A DNA stretch of 64,000 nt from Flavobacteriales bacterium UBA6772. Its GTDB lineage: Bacteria > Bacteroidota > Bacteroidia > Flavobacteriales > Flavobacteriaceae. Both the position numbers and the translations under genes were made by a program. Position 1 is the first letter of the stretch; every line of letters begins with the position of its first letter. The notes under the pieces were generated by a model that saw only the letters and a program-made list of their open reading frames with translations, did no database searches and had not been told where the DNA came from. The stretch is from positions 1 to 64,000 of the forward strand of contig CAJIYW010000006.1 in the NCBI GenBank assembly GCA_905181765.1, read 5' to 3'. Of this stretch, positions 37,801 through 48,290 are shown piece by piece.

Positions 37801-39093
37801 ATTTTCTAAAATATCCCAAACAACTGGTTCTTTTCTATCTATTATTTTCTTTGCAGATTTAACTGTTTTTACAATTCCTCTTTCAATTAATTTTCTAATT
37901 ACAAAAGGCTTATAAAGCTCAGCTGCCATATCTTTTGGGATACCACACTCTGATAATCTTAATTCTGGTCCAACAACAATTACTGAACGTGCTGAATAAT
38001 CTACACGTTTTCCTAATAAATTCTGACGGAAACGTCCTTGTTTACCTTTTAAAGAATCTGATAAAGATTTTAAAGGTCTGTTAGATTCAGTTTTTACTGC
38101 AGATGATTTACGCGTATTGTCAAATAAAGAATCTACAGACTCTTGTAACATACGTTTTTCGTTACGTAAAATAACTTCCGGAGCTTTTATCTCTACCAAT
38201 CTTTTTAAACGATTGTTTCTAATAATAACTCTTCTGTATAAATCATTTAAATCTGAAGTAGCAAAACGACCTCCATCTAACGGAACTAACGGTCTCAATT
38301 CTGGTGGAATTACCGGAACTGCCTTCATTATCATCCATTCTGGATTGTTTTCTCTATTCTTCTGAGAATCTTTAAATGCTTCAACAACATTTAAACGTTT
38401 TAATGCTTCAGTTTTACGCTGTTTAGATGTTTCAGTATTCGCTTTGTGTCTTAAATCAAAAGATAATTGCTCTAAGTCTATTCTAGCTAATAAATCAATC
38501 AAACACTCAGCTCCCATTTTAGCTATAAACTTATTAGGGTCTGTGTCATCTAAATATTGGTTTTCTTGCGGAATTGCATCAACAATATCTAAGTATTCTT
38601 CCTCTGTTAAGAAATCCATTTTTTGTAATGGTTCTCCTTCTACATTCTTAGCAATACCTGGCTGAATTACTACGTAACGTTCGTAGTAAATAATCATATC
38701 TAACTTTTTAGATGGCAAACCTAAAAGGTATCCCATTTTGTTAGGTAATGATCTAAAGTACCAAATATGAGCAACTGGCACCACTAAATTAATGTGACCA
38801 ACTCTATCTCTACGTACTTTTTTCTCTGTTACTTCTACTCCACATCGGTCACAAACAATTCCTTTGTAACGTATTCTTTTGTACTTACCACATGCACATT
38901 CGTAATCCTTTACAGGACCAAAAATACGCTCACAAAATAAACCATCTCTTTCTGGTTTGTGTGTACGGTAGTTTATAGTTTCTGGTTTTAAAACTTCACC
39001 TTTAGAAATTTCTAAAATTGCTTCTGGTGATGATAAACCAATTGAGATTTTGTTAAACTTTTTTACAGTGTATTTCTCTTGTTTTCTTGCCAT
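34819..39093 (-). CDS. rpoC: DNA-directed RNA polymerase subunit beta'
   Basis: Catalytic beta' subunit of RNA polymerase, 1424 aa. The N-terminal zinc-binding module ([20 protein letters not shown], about 66-85) is intact, and the Mg2+-binding motif NADFDGDQM lies near residues 471-479. A second cysteine cluster, with [13 protein letters not shown], is near 894-906, and the bridge/trigger-helix region [18 protein letters not shown] follows. It lies 79 bp after rpoB as the last gene of the ribosomal/RNAP operon and ends before a strong terminator. Nothing is unusual about length or motifs. Confidence 0.98.
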   Translation of the reverse strand: MARKQEKYTVKKFNKISIGLSSPEAILEISKGEVLKPETINYRTHKPERDGLFCERIFGPVKDYECACGKYKRIRYKGIVCDRCGVEVTEKKVRRDRVGHINLVVPVAHIWYFRSLPNKMGYLLGLPSKKLDMIIYYERYVVIQPGIAKNVEGEPLQKMDFLTEEEYLDIVDAIPQENQYLDDTDPNKFIAKMGAECLIDLLARIDLEQLSFDLRHKANTETSKQRKTEALKRLNVVEAFKDSQKNRENNPEWMIMKAVPVIPPELRPLVPLDGGRFATSDLNDLYRRVIIRNNRLKRLVEIKAPEVILRNEKRMLQESVDSLFDNTRKSSAVKTESNRPLKSLSDSLKGKQGRFRQNLLGKRVDYSARSVIVVGPELRLSECGIPKDMAAELYKPFVIRKLIERGIVKTVKSAKKIIDRKEPVVWDILENVIKGHPVLLNRAPTLHRLGIQAFQPKLIEGKAIQLHPLACSAFNADFDGDQMAVHLPLGPEAILEAQLLMLASHNILNPANGAPVTVPSQDMVLGLYYMTKERISTPEVKIKGEGLTFYSPEEVTIAFNEEMVDLNAGIKVRTLDIDENGEQVRRIIKTTVGRVLFNEVVPAKAGYINEVLTKKNLRGIIGGILKATDIPTTGDFLDEIKNMGYKFAFQGGLSFSLGDIIIPKEKQGMIDAANKEVEVIVGNYNMGMLTQKERYNQVIDIWGRTNNDLTELSMKRLREDQQGFNSVYMMLDSGARGSKEQIRQLTGMRGLMAKPKKSTAGGGEIIENPILSNFKEGLSILEYFISTHGARKGLADTALKTADAGYLTRRLVDVSQDVIVNEEDCGTLRGLEVNPLKKNDEIVESLSDRIEGRVSLNDVYHPLTEEIILQANEPITSKLAIAVEKSGIDSVQVRSALTCESTRGICAKCYGQSLSTLNKVQIGEAVGVIAAQSIGEPGTQLTLRTFHVGGVAGNISEENKLIAKFEGTVKIEDLRTVSGKDNDGNATDIVISRTAEIKIINKKTGITQSTNIIPYGSVIFDKDRKTIKKGDVIVQWDPFNGVIVSEFGGKVKFDNLQQGVNYSVEVDEQTGFQEMVMIDSKNKKLIASLIVEDKDGTALRSYSLPVGAHLMVNDNDMVESGHTLVKIPRKSGKAGDITGGLPRVTELFEARNPSNPSVVSEIDGVVSFGKIKRGNREIIVESKTGDISKYLVKLSNQILVQENDFIKAGMPLSDGATTPSDILRIKGPSAVQEYLVNEIQEVYRLQGVKINDKHFEVVVRQMMRKVKIIDSGDTLFLENQLIHKIDFIKDNDAIYGMKVVEEAGDSENLKPGQIVSARQLRDENSLLRRNDQNLVEARDAKPATAEQVLQGITRASLQTKSFISAASFQETTKVLNEAAVSGKIDTLEGLKENVIVGKRIPAGTGMRSYEKILVGPKDEIEKSF

Positions 39094-39172
39094 GTCTCTT
39101 GATAAGTATTCAGTTGGCAGTATTCAATTTCCAATAGTAGAAGTACTATTGGAAATTGGTTACTGAAAAAAT

Positions 39173-42100
39173 TTATTCTTCTAATCTAACGTCTAAACCT
39201 AAACCTTTCAGTTCATGCATTAATACGTTAAATGACTCTGGTAAACCTGGTTCTGGCATAGCTTCACCTTTCACAATACTTTCGTATGTTTTAGCTCTAC
39301 CCATTACATCATCAGATTTTACAGTTAAGATCTCTCTTAAGATACTAGACGCACCATATGCTTCTAATGCCCATACTTCCATCTCTCCAAAACGCTGTCC
39401 ACCAAACTGTGCTTTACCACCCAATGGTTGTTGTGTAATTAACGAATATGGTCCTATAGAACGTGCATGCATTTTGTCTTCAATCATGTGACCTAACTTA
39501 ATCATATAAATGATACCAACTGTTGCTGGTTGATCGAAACGTTTTCCTGTTCCACCATCATATAAATAAGTATGTCCAAATCTTGGCACACCTGCACTGT
39601 CTGTAATTACATTAATCTGATCTAAAGATGCACCATCAAAAATTGGTGTTGCATATTTAGTATCTAATTTCTGACCTGCCCAACCAAGAACAGTTTCATA
39701 AATTTGACCAATGTTCATACGAGAAGGTACACCTAACGGATTTAAAACGATATCCACCGGAGTTCCATCTTCTAAGAAAGGCATGTCTTCTGCTCTAACA
39801 ATACGAGCTACAATACCTTTGTTACCGTGACGTCCTGCCATCTTATCTCCTACTTTAAGTTTACGCTTTTTAGCGATGTAAACTTTAGCAAGTTTTAAAA
39901 TTCCCGCAGGCAATTCATCTCCAACAGAGATTGTGAATTTTTGACGACGTAAAGAACCTTGTAAATCGTTTACTTTAATTTTATAGTTGTGAACTAATTC
40001 ACCAACTAAAGAATTTAAAGCAGTATCCGTTGTCCAAGAACCTGTTAAATGAACATAATCATCAACAGAGTTTAACATTTTAAGTGTGTACTTTTTACCT
40101 TTTGGTAAAACCTCTTCTCCTAAATCATTAAAAACTCCCTGAGATGTTTTTCCGCTAATTAAAGTGAATAATTTTTCAATTAACTCATCTTTTAATACTT
40201 CAAACTTCCCAACAAAAGAAGATTCTAAAGTAGCTACTGCTTCTTTATCTCTTAATCTCTTGCTCTTATCTTTAACAGCTCTTCTAAATAATTTTTTATC
40301 AATTACTACTCCTCTTAATGAAGGTGATGCTTTTAAAGATGCATCCTTTACATCTCCTGCTTTGTCTCCAAATATAGCACGTAATAATTTCTCCTCTGGA
40401 GTTGGATCAGATTCTCCCTTTGGTGTAATCTTACCTATTAAGATATCACCTGGGTTTACTTCTGCTCCAATTCTTATCATTCCATTATCATCTAAGTCTT
40501 TCGTAGCTTCTTCAGAAACATTCGGGATATCATTAGTTAATTCTTCAATTCCTAATTTTGTATCTCTTACGTCTAAAGAATACTCATCAATATGAATAGA
40601 TGTAAATATATCTTCACGAACAACTTTTTCTGAAATTACAATTGCATCCTCAAAGTTATACCCTTTCCAAGGCATAAAGGCTACTTTCATATTTCTTCCT
40701 AAAGCTAATTCTCCTTTTTGTGTTGCATAACCTTCACAAAGAACTTGTCCTTCTGTAACTCTATCTCCTCTTTCTACAATCGGTTTTAGGTTAATAGAAG
40801 TACCTTGGTTGGTTTTTCTAAACTTAATCAAGTTATAAGAAACTTCATCAGAGTCAAAACTTACCATTTTCTCTTCTTCCGTTCTATCGTACTTGATTGT
40901 AATTTTGTTTGCATCAACATACTCTACTACACCAGCTCCTTCAGCATTTATTAGAATACGAGAATCTTTTGCAACTCTGCGCTCTAATCCTGTACCTACA
41001 ATTGGAGATTCTGGACGTAATAACGGCACTGCTTGACGCATCATGTTAGACCCCATTAATGCACGATTGGCATCATCATGTTCTAAAAACGGAATTAAAG
41101 ATGCCGATATAGAAGCAATTTGATTTGGTGCAACATCCATATAATTAATCTCATCTGGATTAACAACTGGAAAATCACCCTCTTCACGAGCAATAACTCT
41201 GTCTAAAACAATACTACCGTCTTTATTTAACTCTAAATTAGATTGGGCAATTTTCATACCTTCTTCTTCCTCAGCACTTAAATAAATAGGCTCTTCATTG
41301 CCAACAACACCATTCTCAACTTTTCTATATGGAGTTTCAATAAAACCTAGATTGTTCACCTTTGCAAATACAGAAAGTGAAGAAATTAAACCAATGTTTG
41401 GTCCCTCTGGGGTTTCAATTGGACATAAACGACCATAATGAGTATAGTGGACATCACGCACCTCGAAACCAGCTCTTTCCCTAGATAAACCACCCGGTCC
41501 AAGTGCAGATAATCTACGCTTGTGGGTAATCTCTGCTAACGGATTTGTTTGATCCATAAACTGAGATAACTGATTCGTACCAAAAAATGAGTTAATTACA
41601 GATGATAATGTTTTTGCATTAATCAAATCAATAGGTGTAAACACTTCGTTATCACGTACATTCATACGCTCACGAATTGTTCTAGCCATACGTGCTAAAC
41701 CAACACCAAACTGGCTTGCTAATTGCTCACCAACAGTTCTTACACGTCTATTAGATAAGTGATCAATATCATCAACTTCTGCTTTAGAGTTGATCAATTC
41801 GATTAAATATTTAATTATCGTTATAATATCTAATTTAGATAAAACTTTCTGATCAATTGGTTCATTTAACTGAAGTTTGGTGTTCATTCTAAAACGACCT
41901 ACCTCACCTAAATTATAACGTTGTTCAGAAAAGAATAACTTATCTATAATACCTCTTGCCGTCTCTTCATCTGGCGGTTCAGCATTACGAAGTTGTCTAT
42001 ATATATGTTCTACAGCTTCTTTTTCAGAATTTGTAGGATCCTTTTGCAACGTATTATGAATAATCGCATAATCTGCCATGTCGTTGTCTTCCTTATGAAG

Positions 42101-42982
42101 TAAAACGGTTTTAGCACCTGCCTCAATTATTTCATCTATATGTTCTTTATCTAAAATAGTATCACGATCTAAAATAATTTCATTTCTTTCTATTGATACT
42201 ACTTCACCGGTATCTTCATCTACGAAATCTTCATGCCAAGTTTTTAAAACTCTAGCAGCTAATTTGCGACCTAATACCTTTTTTAAACCTGCTTTCGAAA
42301 CTTTCACTTCTTCCGCAAGATCAAAAATCTCTAAAATGTCCTTATCTCTTTCAAAACCAATGGCTCTAAATAATGTTGTTACGGGTAATTTTTTCTTTCT
42401 ATCAATATAAGCGTACATCACTTGATTGATATCGGTAGCAAACTCTATCCAAGATCCTTTAAAAGGAATAACTCTTGCAGAGTATAATTTTGTACCGTTT
42501 GCATGAAAAGATTGTCCAAAGAAAACACCTGGAGATCTGTGTAATTGCGAAACTACCACACGCTCTGCACCATTAATTACAAAGGTACCTGAATTAGTCA
42601 TGTAAGGTATTGTACCAAGATATACATCTTGCACAATCGTTTCGAAATCTTCGTGTTCTGGATCTGTACAGTATAATTTTAGACGTGCTTTTAAAGGCAC
42701 ACTGTGTGTTAATCCACGCTCAATACATTCCTGAATTGAATATCTAGGTGGATCTACAAAGTAATCTAAGAATTCTAATACAAATTGGTTTCTTGTATCA
42801 GTAATAGGAAAGTTATCCATGAAAGTTTTATACAAACCTTCTTCACCTCTTTCTTCTGCTTTAGTTTGAAGTTGGAAAAAATCTTGGAAAGATTTTACCT
42901 GAATATCCAAAAAGTCTGGATATTCCTTTATCATTTGCGAAGTAGCGAAATTGATCCTTTCAGTTGTGTTTTTCGTTGCCAA
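39173..42982 (-). CDS. rpoB: DNA-directed RNA polymerase subunit beta
   Basis: Beta subunit of RNA polymerase, 1269 aa. The rifampicin-pocket segment [20 protein letters not shown] followed by RLSALGPGG matches the wild-type pattern, with the usual Asp, His and Ser positions. [15 protein letters not shown] and the C-terminal [17 protein letters not shown] block, which contacts beta', are present. It follows rplL across a 146-bp gap containing a large hairpin (43044-43082) that probably adjusts rpoBC expression relative to the ribosomal stalk genes. Confidence 0.98.
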   Translation of the reverse strand: MATKNTTERINFATSQMIKEYPDFLDIQVKSFQDFFQLQTKAEERGEEGLYKTFMDNFPITDTRNQFVLEFLDYFVDPPRYSIQECIERGLTHSVPLKARLKLYCTDPEHEDFETIVQDVYLGTIPYMTNSGTFVINGAERVVVSQLHRSPGVFFGQSFHANGTKLYSARVIPFKGSWIEFATDINQVMYAYIDRKKKLPVTTLFRAIGFERDKDILEIFDLAEEVKVSKAGLKKVLGRKLAARVLKTWHEDFVDEDTGEVVSIERNEIILDRDTILDKEHIDEIIEAGAKTVLLHKEDNDMADYAIIHNTLQKDPTNSEKEAVEHIYRQLRNAEPPDEETARGIIDKLFFSEQRYNLGEVGRFRMNTKLQLNEPIDQKVLSKLDIITIIKYLIELINSKAEVDDIDHLSNRRVRTVGEQLASQFGVGLARMARTIRERMNVRDNEVFTPIDLINAKTLSSVINSFFGTNQLSQFMDQTNPLAEITHKRRLSALGPGGLSRERAGFEVRDVHYTHYGRLCPIETPEGPNIGLISSLSVFAKVNNLGFIETPYRKVENGVVGNEEPIYLSAEEEEGMKIAQSNLELNKDGSIVLDRVIAREEGDFPVVNPDEINYMDVAPNQIASISASLIPFLEHDDANRALMGSNMMRQAVPLLRPESPIVGTGLERRVAKDSRILINAEGAGVVEYVDANKITIKYDRTEEEKMVSFDSDEVSYNLIKFRKTNQGTSINLKPIVERGDRVTEGQVLCEGYATQKGELALGRNMKVAFMPWKGYNFEDAIVISEKVVREDIFTSIHIDEYSLDVRDTKLGIEELTNDIPNVSEEATKDLDDNGMIRIGAEVNPGDILIGKITPKGESDPTPEEKLLRAIFGDKAGDVKDASLKASPSLRGVVIDKKLFRRAVKDKSKRLRDKEAVATLESSFVGKFEVLKDELIEKLFTLISGKTSQGVFNDLGEEVLPKGKKYTLKMLNSVDDYVHLTGSWTTDTALNSLVGELVHNYKIKVNDLQGSLRRQKFTISVGDELPAGILKLAKVYIAKKRKLKVGDKMAGRHGNKGIVARIVRAEDMPFLEDGTPVDIVLNPLGVPSRMNIGQIYETVLGWAGQKLDTKYATPIFDGASLDQINVITDSAGVPRFGHTYLYDGGTGKRFDQPATVGIIYMIKLGHMIEDKMHARSIGPYSLITQQPLGGKAQFGGQRFGEMEVWALEAYGASSILREILTVKSDDVMGRAKTYESIVKGEAMPEPGLPESFNVLMHELKGLGLDVRLEE

Positions 42983-43043
42983 AAGAGAATATTTTTTTGA
43001 TTAAAATCTGAATTAAAATAAAAAACGAATATATACACAAAAT

Positions 43044-43082
43044 GGTTTAGGACTAAAAACACACGTTTTTAGTACCTAAACC
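43044..43082 (-). promoter_or_regulatory. Large hairpin between rplL and rpoB
   Basis: Two stacked 8-bp stems (GGTTTAGG/CCTAAACC outer, CTAAAAAC/GTTTTTAG inner) with a 1x2 internal loop and a 4-nt apical loop. There is no T-run, so it is a better candidate for an RNase-processing or attenuation element than for a full terminator, as in the E. coli rplL-rpoB spacer. Confidence 0.65.
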
Positions 43083-43092
43083 TAAATTTGTT

Positions 43093-43121
43093 TTCCCGTT
43101 ACGCCTAAACGCTTTCGGGAA
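43093..43121 (-). promoter_or_regulatory. Second hairpin just after rplL
   Basis: TTCCCG at 43093-43098 pairs with CGGGAA at 43116-43121, starting 8 nt after the rplL stop on the minus strand. It is short and T-poor, so it is a partial attenuator or processing element at most. Confidence 0.4.
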
Positions 43122-43128
43122 TAATAGC

Positions 43129-43503
43129 TTACTTAAGCTCTACCTCAGCTCCAGCTTCTTCCAAAGATGCTTTAAGCGCTGCTGCTTCATCTTTAGTTAC
43201 ACCTTCTTTTACTGCTGCTGGTGCACTATCAACGATGCCTTTAGCTTCTTTCAATCCTAAACCAGTTAATTCTTTAACTAATTTAACAACTGCTAACTTA
43301 GAACCACCTGCTGCTGTTAAAATAACATCAAATTCAGTTTGCTCTTCTGCTGCTTCTTCTCCTCCTGCTGCTGGTCCTGCAACTGCAACTGCTGCTGCTG
43401 CTGGCTCAATACCATACTCATCTTTTAAGATAGTAGCTAATTCATTAACTTCTTTAACTGATAAGTTAACTAATTGTTCTGCGAAATCTTTTAATTCTGC
43501 CAT
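43129..43503 (-). CDS. rplL: 50S ribosomal protein L7/L12
   Basis: Ribosomal stalk protein, present as dimers on the L10 base and recruiting GTPase translation factors. The 124-aa protein has the N-terminal dimerisation domain (about 1-35), an Ala/Gly/Glu-rich hinge (about 36-52) and the C-terminal domain with [20 protein letters not shown]. It follows rplJ by 50 bp. Very normal. Confidence 0.97.
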   Translation of the reverse strand: MAELKDFAEQLVNLSVKEVNELATILKDEYGIEPAAAAVAVAGPAAGGEEAAEEQTEFDVILTAAGGSKLAVVKLVKELTGLGLKEAKGIVDSAPAAVKEGVTKDEAAALKASLEEAGAEVELK

Positions 43504-43553
43504 TGTAATTGTTTTTAAAAATTTTGTTTATTATAGTTTATTTGTGCGCGTAA

Positions 43554-44072
43554 TTATTTTTCAGATAATGTCTTAAGAATACCTGAAAGTGTTTGTCCAC
43601 CTGATTGTAATGCTGAAATAACATTCTTCGCAGGAGACTGTAATAAGCCAATGATCTCTCCGATAAGCTCTTCTCTAGATTTAATATCTACAAGTGCATC
43701 TAATTGATCATCTCCAATATAAATAGATTCTTCTGCAAAGGCACCTTTTAATAAAGGCTTCTCTTTAGATTTTTTTCTAAATTCTTTGATTAATTTTGCA
43801 GGAGCGTTAGCAGCCTCTGAAATCATCATTGAAGTATTTCCTTTTAATACCGTTGGTAAGTCTCCAAACTCTTTATCTGAGGCTTCCATTGCTTTTGCAA
43901 GTAAAGTATTCTTAACAACTGATAACTGAACACCTGCTTTAAAACAAGCTCTACGTAAATTAGAGGTAGTCTGTGCATTTAATCCAGAAATATCTGCTAA
44001 ATATAAAGTATTTGTACCTGCTAATACTGCTGTTAAATCTTGTATTACTTGTGATTTCTCTTCTCTAGTCAT
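43554..44072 (-). CDS. rplJ: 50S ribosomal protein L10
   Basis: Base of the L7/L12 stalk, 172 aa. The N-terminal segment MTREEKSQVIQDL and the LRRACFKAGVQLSVVKNTLL block are typical, and the C-terminal helix ISALQSGGQTLSGILKTLSE binds L12 dimers. Only 19 bp separate it from rplA, so the classical L10 leader of other bacteria is not present in this spot. Confidence 0.96.
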   Translation of the reverse strand: MTREEKSQVIQDLTAVLAGTNTLYLADISGLNAQTTSNLRRACFKAGVQLSVVKNTLLAKAMEASDKEFGDLPTVLKGNTSMMISEAANAPAKLIKEFRKKSKEKPLLKGAFAEESIYIGDDQLDALVDIKSREELIGEIIGLLQSPAKNVISALQSGGQTLSGILKTLSEK

Positions 44073-44091
44073 GATTATAAGTTTTAACGTA

Positions 44092-44781
44092 TTAAACAGC
44101 TTTCACCTCAACCTCAATACTAGGACTCATCGTACTAGACATAAAAACGCTTTTTACATACGTTCCTTTTGCAGTTGTTGGTTTCAATTTAATAATTGTT
44201 TGTATTAACTCGTTTGCATTTTCTTCAATTTTCTGAGCATCAAAAGATACTTTTCCAATTGCAGCATGAATAATACCAGTTTTATCGACTTTAAAATCGA
44301 TTTTACCAGCCTTCACATCTGTAACAGCTTTTGCAACATCCATTGTTACTGTACCAGTCTTTGGATTTGGCATTAAACCTCTTGGGCCTAAAACTCGTCC
44401 TAAAGGACCTAATTTACCCATTACACTTGGCATCGTAATAATTACATCTACGTCTGTCCATCCTCCTTTAATCTTTTGAAGGTATTCATCTAATCCCACA
44501 TAATCAGCACCTGCTGCTGTAGCCTCTGCTTCTTTATCTGGGGTTACTAATGCTAATACTTTTACATCTTTTCCTGTTCCGTGAGGTAATGTTACAACAC
44601 CACGTACCATTTGATTCGCTTTACGTGGATCAACTCCTAAACGTATTGCTAAATCTACTGATGCATCAAACTTTACATTAGTAATGTCTTTGACTAGCGC
44701 TGAAGCTGCTGCTAAATCATAAGATCTAGAGCTATCTACCTTTGCGTAAGCTTCTTTTTGCTTTTTTGTTAATTTTGCCAT
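44092..44781 (-). CDS. rplA: 50S ribosomal protein L1
   Basis: L1 of the large-subunit L1 stalk, 229 aa, usual length. The signature [18 protein letters not shown] at about 127-144 is intact. In many bacteria L1 represses the rplKA mRNA; no clear operator is recognisable here by eye. Co-transcribed with rplK, 20 bp upstream, and rplJ, 19 bp downstream. Confidence 0.97.
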   Translation of the reverse strand: MAKLTKKQKEAYAKVDSSRSYDLAAASALVKDITNVKFDASVDLAIRLGVDPRKANQMVRGVVTLPHGTGKDVKVLALVTPDKEAEATAAGADYVGLDEYLQKIKGGWTDVDVIITMPSVMGKLGPLGRVLGPRGLMPNPKTGTVTMDVAKAVTDVKAGKIDFKVDKTGIIHAAIGKVSFDAQKIEENANELIQTIIKLKPTTAKGTYVKSVFMSSTMSPSIEVEVKAV

Positions 44782-44801
44782 TTTACTACTTTTTATAAAG
44801 T

Positions 44802-45239
44802 TTATGCTGGTGCATTACCTTTTACTGTTAATCCCATAGAACGTGCTGTACCTGCTATCATACGCATTGCTGAAGACATTTCAAAGGCATTTAAATCTAC
44901 CATTTTATCTTCTGCAATAACTTTAATCTGATCCCAAGTAACTGATGCTACTTTTTTCCTGTTTGGTTCTCCTGAACCTTTTTTAATTTTGGCCGCTTCT
45001 AGTAACTGGACTGCTGCAGGAGGAGTTTTTATAAGAAAATCAAATGATTTATCTTTAAAAACAGTAATAACAACTGGTAAAACTTTACCCTGTTTGTCTT
45101 GCGATCTCGCATTAAACTGTTTACAAAACTCCATAATGTTAACACCAGCAGCTCCTAAAGCGGGTCCAACCGGCGGCGATGGATTCGCTGCGCCTCCCCT
45201 TACTTGTAACTTAACTACTTTACTAACTTCTTTTGCCAT
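44802..45239 (-). CDS. rplK: 50S ribosomal protein L11
   Basis: L11 of the GTPase-associated centre, 145 aa. The N-terminal block [20 protein letters not shown] and the C-terminal RNA-binding domain ending in [14 protein letters not shown] are intact. It is preceded by nusG (75-bp gap) and followed by rplA. Confidence 0.97.
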   Translation of the reverse strand: MAKEVSKVVKLQVRGGAANPSPPVGPALGAAGVNIMEFCKQFNARSQDKQGKVLPVVITVFKDKSFDFLIKTPPAAVQLLEAAKIKKGSGEPNRKKVASVTWDQIKVIAEDKMVDLNAFEMSSAMRMIAGTARSMGLTVKGNAPA

Positions 45240-45314
45240 TTTAAAAATGTTTAATGATTTATTTTATGTTGGAAGCCAAAAAATAAATCGGTATTATATC
45301 TACTTGTGTAACAA

Positions 45315-45866
45315 TTATATTTTTTCTACTTGCATATAACTTAATTCTAATGGTGTTTTTCTTCCGAATATTTTCACCATTACTTCAAGTTTACGCTTTT
45401 CTTCATTCACCTTTTCTATTGTACCATCAAATCCATTAAATGGACCATCTACAACTTTTACTGTTTCTCCTATGTTAAAAGGAATTGCAATATTTTCATC
45501 TTGAATAGAAAGTTCATCAACTTTACCTAGCATCCTATTTACCTCTGCCTTACGCATTGGAACAGGCTCACCTCCTTTTACTTCGCCTAAAAAACCGATA
45601 ACACCAGTGATTCCTTTAATTACGTGGGGCACTTCACCTGAAAGGTTTGCTTCCACCATAATATAACCAGGGAAATAAACTTTCTCTCTGTGTACCTTTT
45701 TACCGTCTCTAATTTGAATTACTTTTTCTGTAGGAACGATAACTTGACTTACATAATCTGATAAACCAACACGTGATATTTCAGTTTCTATATAAGCCTT
45801 AACTTTATTTTCTTGTCCACCAATGGCTCTAACAACATACCATTTCATTACTGAATCAGTCGCCAT
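45315..45866 (-). CDS. nusG: Transcription termination/antitermination protein NusG
   Basis: NusG of 183 aa. The NGN domain (about 5-115) starts with KWYVVRAIGGQENKVKAYIE and includes FPGYIMVEA. The C-terminal KOW domain starts with FNIGETVKVVDGPFNGFDGT. It couples RNA polymerase to the ribosome and Rho. It starts 2 bp after the secE stop, so the two are translationally linked. Confidence 0.96.
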   Translation of the reverse strand: MATDSVMKWYVVRAIGGQENKVKAYIETEISRVGLSDYVSQVIVPTEKVIQIRDGKKVHREKVYFPGYIMVEANLSGEVPHVIKGITGVIGFLGEVKGGEPVPMRKAEVNRMLGKVDELSIQDENIAIPFNIGETVKVVDGPFNGFDGTIEKVNEEKRKLEVMVKIFGRKTPLELSYMQVEKI

Positions 45867-45868
45867 TA

Positions 45869-46066
45869 TTAGTTAGTTTTAAACATTGTGAAAAAATTAT
45901 CTAAACCTGTTTGAAAAACATAGTCTATACCTGCTACTGCCAATGCAAACAAAATAGTAAACACAGCAACAGTTACTGTAGTTTTTTGAGCCTCTTCTTT
46001 TGAAACCCAAGTCATATGATTGCTTAGTTCCTCAAAAGAATCTTTAATATATTGTATAAACTTCAT
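45869..46066 (-). CDS. secE: Preprotein translocase subunit SecE
   Basis: Single-TM SecE type of 65 aa. An amphipathic segment (YIKDSFEELSNHMTWVSKEE) is followed by the hydrophobic helix at about 31-51 (VTVAVFTILFALAVAGIDYV). It forms the SecYEG channel in the inner membrane. It lies between tRNA-Trp and nusG as in most bacteria. Confidence 0.93.
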   Translation of the reverse strand: MKFIQYIKDSFEELSNHMTWVSKEEAQKTTVTVAVFTILFALAVAGIDYVFQTGLDNFFTMFKTN

Positions 46067-46086
46067 ACTATTTGTTTGTTTTTTAG

Positions 46087-46158
46087 CACGGGCGGAGAGA
46101 TTCGAACTCCCGACAGCTGGTTTTGGAGACCAGTGCTCTACCGCTGAACTACGCCCGT
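46087..46158 (-). tRNA. tRNA-Trp(CCA)
   Basis: Cloverleaf of 72 nt with acceptor ACGGGCG/CGCCCGT, anticodon loop CTCCAAA giving anticodon CCA, and T-loop TTCGAAT. It lies between tuf and secE, the usual place in Bacteroidetes. Confidence 0.95.
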
Positions 46159-46173
46159 TTCTTATTCATTGAT

Positions 46174-46204
46174 AAAGGCATCCCGATAAATCGGGACACC
46201 CTTT
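46174..46204 (-). promoter_or_regulatory. Hairpin between tuf and tRNA-Trp
   Basis: TCCCGAT (46181-46187) pairs with ATCGGGA (46190-46196) and an outer AAAGG/CCTTT stem extends it. No T-run follows on the minus strand, so it is more likely an RNA-processing or stability element than a terminator, which would let tuf transcripts read into tRNA-Trp. Confidence 0.5.
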
Positions 46205-46235
46205 GTAAATTATAACTAGTAAACTAATTACTGTA

Positions 46236-47423
46236 TTAGTCTATTAATTCAGTCACCTGACCAGCTCCAACTGTTCTACCACCCTCACGGATTGCAAAAC
46301 GTAAACCAACATTTAATGCGATTGGTTGAATTAAGTCTACAGTAATTGTTAAGTTATCTCCTGGCATAACCATTTCAACACCTGCAGGTAAGTTAATAGT
46401 ACCTGTTACATCTGTAGTTCTAACATAGAACTGAGGACGATAGTTGTTATGAAATGGAGTATGACGACCACCTTCTTCTTTTTTCAAAACATAAACTTCT
46501 GCCTTGAATTTAGCGTGTGGTGTTACAGAACCTGGCTTACAGATTACCATACCTCTCTTAATATCTTCTTTTGCAACACCTCTTAACAAGATACCTGCAT
46601 TATCTCCTGCCTCACCTCTATCTAAGATTTGACGGAACATTTCAATACCAGTAACAGTAGAAGTCATTTTTTCAGCTCCCATACCAATAATATCAACAAC
46701 ATCCCCTGTATTAGCAATACCTGTTTCGATACGACCTGTAGCTACAGTTCCACGACCAGTAATTGAAAACACATCTTCAACTGGCATTAAGAAATCTTTT
46801 TCTACTTCTCTTAAAGGCTCCTCGATCCAAACATCTACAGCTGCCATTAATTCTAATACTGTATCAACCCATTTTTGATCACCGTTCAATGCACCTAATG
46901 CAGAACCAGCGATTACAGGTCCATTATCACCATCATATTCGTAAAAAGAAAGTAATTCTCTAACTTCCATATCTACTAATTCGATTAATTCTTCATCATC
47001 AACCATATCCACTTTATTCATGAATACAACCATACGAGGAATACCAACCTGACGACCTAATAAGATATGCTCTCTAGTTTGAGGCATTGGTCCATCTGTT
47101 GCAGCAACTACTAATATAGCACCATCCATCTGAGCAGCACCTGTTACCATGTTCTTAACGTAATCCGCGTGACCTGGACAGTCAACGTGCGCATAGTGAC
47201 GATTTGCTGTTTGATATTCTACATGTGAAGTATTAATTGTAATACCTCTTTCCTTTTCTTCTGGTGCATTATCAATCTGATCAAAAGATCTAGCTTCAGA
47301 GAATCCTGCATCAGCTAATACTTTAGTAATAGCCGCAGTTAAAGTTGTTTTACCGTGATCTACGTGTCCGATAGTACCAATGTTTAAATGTGGTTTCGAA
47401 CGGTCAAAAGTTCCTTTTGCCAT
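46236..47423 (-). CDS. tuf: Elongation factor Tu
   Basis: EF-Tu delivers aminoacyl-tRNA to the ribosome. The 395-aa protein has the GTP-binding motifs GHVDHGKT (19-26), DCPGHADY and NKVDMVDD, plus the later domains with [11 protein letters not shown] and the C-terminal [10 protein letters not shown]. The N-terminus [12 protein letters not shown] is the Bacteroidetes form. Four tRNA genes are upstream in the same direction, so it is probably processed from a tRNA-mRNA transcript. Confidence 0.98.
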   Translation of the reverse strand: MAKGTFDRSKPHLNIGTIGHVDHGKTTLTAAITKVLADAGFSEARSFDQIDNAPEEKERGITINTSHVEYQTANRHYAHVDCPGHADYVKNMVTGAAQMDGAILVVAATDGPMPQTREHILLGRQVGIPRMVVFMNKVDMVDDEELIELVDMEVRELLSFYEYDGDNGPVIAGSALGALNGDQKWVDTVLELMAAVDVWIEEPLREVEKDFLMPVEDVFSITGRGTVATGRIETGIANTGDVVDIIGMGAEKMTSTVTGIEMFRQILDRGEAGDNAGILLRGVAKEDIKRGMVICKPGSVTPHAKFKAEVYVLKKEEGGRHTPFHNNYRPQFYVRTTDVTGTINLPAGVEMVMPGDNLTITVDLIQPIALNVGLRFAIREGGRTVGAGQVTELID

Positions 47424-47483
47424 AATTATTAATTTTTAATTCTTAGTTTAATTATATTTAGTTCTAATAATACTTGTTAAATG

Positions 47484-47556
47484 AGCCAGCGATGGGATTT
47501 GAACCCACGACCTCATCCCTACCAAGGATGCGCTCTACCAACTGAGCTACACCGGC
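47484..47556 (-). tRNA. tRNA-Thr(GGU)
   Basis: Cloverleaf of 73 nt, acceptor GCCGGTG/CGCTGGC, anticodon loop TTGGTAG with anticodon GGT, T-loop TTCAAAT. Nearest to tuf in the four-tRNA cluster. Confidence 0.95.
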
Positions 47557-47573
47557 TTTTGTTGGTAATCTTG

Positions 47574-47646
47574 AGCGAAAGACCGGGTTCGAACCGGCGA
47601 CATTCAGCTTGGAAGGCTGACGCTCTACCAACTGAGCTACTTTCGC
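47574..47646 (-). tRNA. tRNA-Gly(UCC)
   Basis: Cloverleaf of 73 nt, acceptor GCGAAAG/CTTTCGC, anticodon loop CTTCCAA with anticodon TCC, T-loop TTCGAAC. Confidence 0.95.
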
Positions 47647-47659
47647 AAAATGTAAATTG

Positions 47660-47741
47660 TGGGGAGAGCAGGATTCGAACCTGCGAAGACGTAGTCAACG
47701 GAGTTACAGTCCGTCCTCGTTGGCCGCTTGAGTATCTCCCC
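47660..47741 (-). tRNA. tRNA-Tyr(GUA)
   Basis: Class II tRNA of 82 nt, acceptor GGGGAGA/TCTCCCC, anticodon loop CTGTAAC with anticodon GTA, long variable arm, T-loop TTCGAAT. Confidence 0.95.
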
Positions 47742-47796
47742 TCTCATTTACTATTTCAATGAACAAATTGCTTTCACAATTTTTTATGTTTTTTAG

Positions 47797-47870
47797 AGCC
47801 GATGGAGGGACTCGAACCCACGACCTGCTGATTACAAATCAGCTGCTCTAGCCAGCTGAGCTACATCGGC
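47797..47870 (-). tRNA. tRNA-Thr(UGU)
   Basis: Cloverleaf of 74 nt, acceptor GCCGATG/CATCGGC, anticodon loop TTTGTAA with anticodon TGT, T-loop TTCGAGT. First tRNA of the cluster. Confidence 0.95.
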
Positions 47871-47909
47871 ATTTACTGCAAAAAACAAACCGCTATTTCT
47901 AACGGTCTG

Positions 47910-47917
47910 CAAATGTA
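47910..47917 (-). promoter_or_regulatory. -7 promoter box of the tRNA-tuf operon (TACATTTG)
   Basis: The minus strand reads TACATTTG, fitting TAnnTTTG, and ends 39 nt before the first tRNA (Thr-UGU). It is the likely start of the whole tRNA/tuf transcript. Confidence 0.55.
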
Positions 47918-47975
47918 TAAAGTTTTTTTATATTTAAAAACATTTTATAATAATATTTTTGTTTTTTTTATCATT

Positions 47976-48284
47976 TTATGATATTACAGAATCTCGCTGC
48001 TTTTCTTTAGATCTTTTTAACTGTCTTTTTAGATTATCTACTGCAGCATTAACACCTTCTTCAAAGGTTTTTGTTTCCCTTTTTACGATTAGCTCACTAC
48101 CCGGAATATTAATTTTTATTTCTGTAATTTTATTTTCTTTATCACTTGTTTTTTGAACTTTCAAAAAAACTTCTGCGTTTACTATCTTATCATGAAATTT
48201 TATCAATGCTGATACTTTACTCTCTATAAGATCTATTAATTGCTTATCTGCATTGAAATTTACTGATTGTGTGAATACTTTCAT
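47976..48284 (-). CDS. hpf: Ribosome hibernation promoting factor (short HPF/RaiA type)
   Basis: Short HPF of 102 aa with only the N-terminal RaiA domain: MKVFTQSVNFNADKQLIDLI, FEEGVNAAVDNLKRQLKRSK. It binds the decoding and P-site area of the 30S subunit under starvation and silences ribosomes. It follows the recombinase gene by 6 bp on the same strand, so the two are probably co-transcribed. Xer-type recombinase next to hpf and the tRNA-tuf cluster is, to my recollection, a common flavobacterial arrangement. Confidence 0.88.
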   Translation of the reverse strand: MKVFTQSVNFNADKQLIDLIESKVSALIKFHDKIVNAEVFLKVQKTSDKENKITEIKINIPGSELIVKRETKTFEEGVNAAVDNLKRQLKRSKEKQRDSVIS

Positions 48285-48290
48285 AAATAA

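Noticed and set aside
47481..47762. 93-codon plus-strand frame over the tRNA cluster
   Set aside because: It is antisense to three tRNA genes; the peptide (RWDLNPRPHPYQGCALPTEL) is a classic tRNA artefact.
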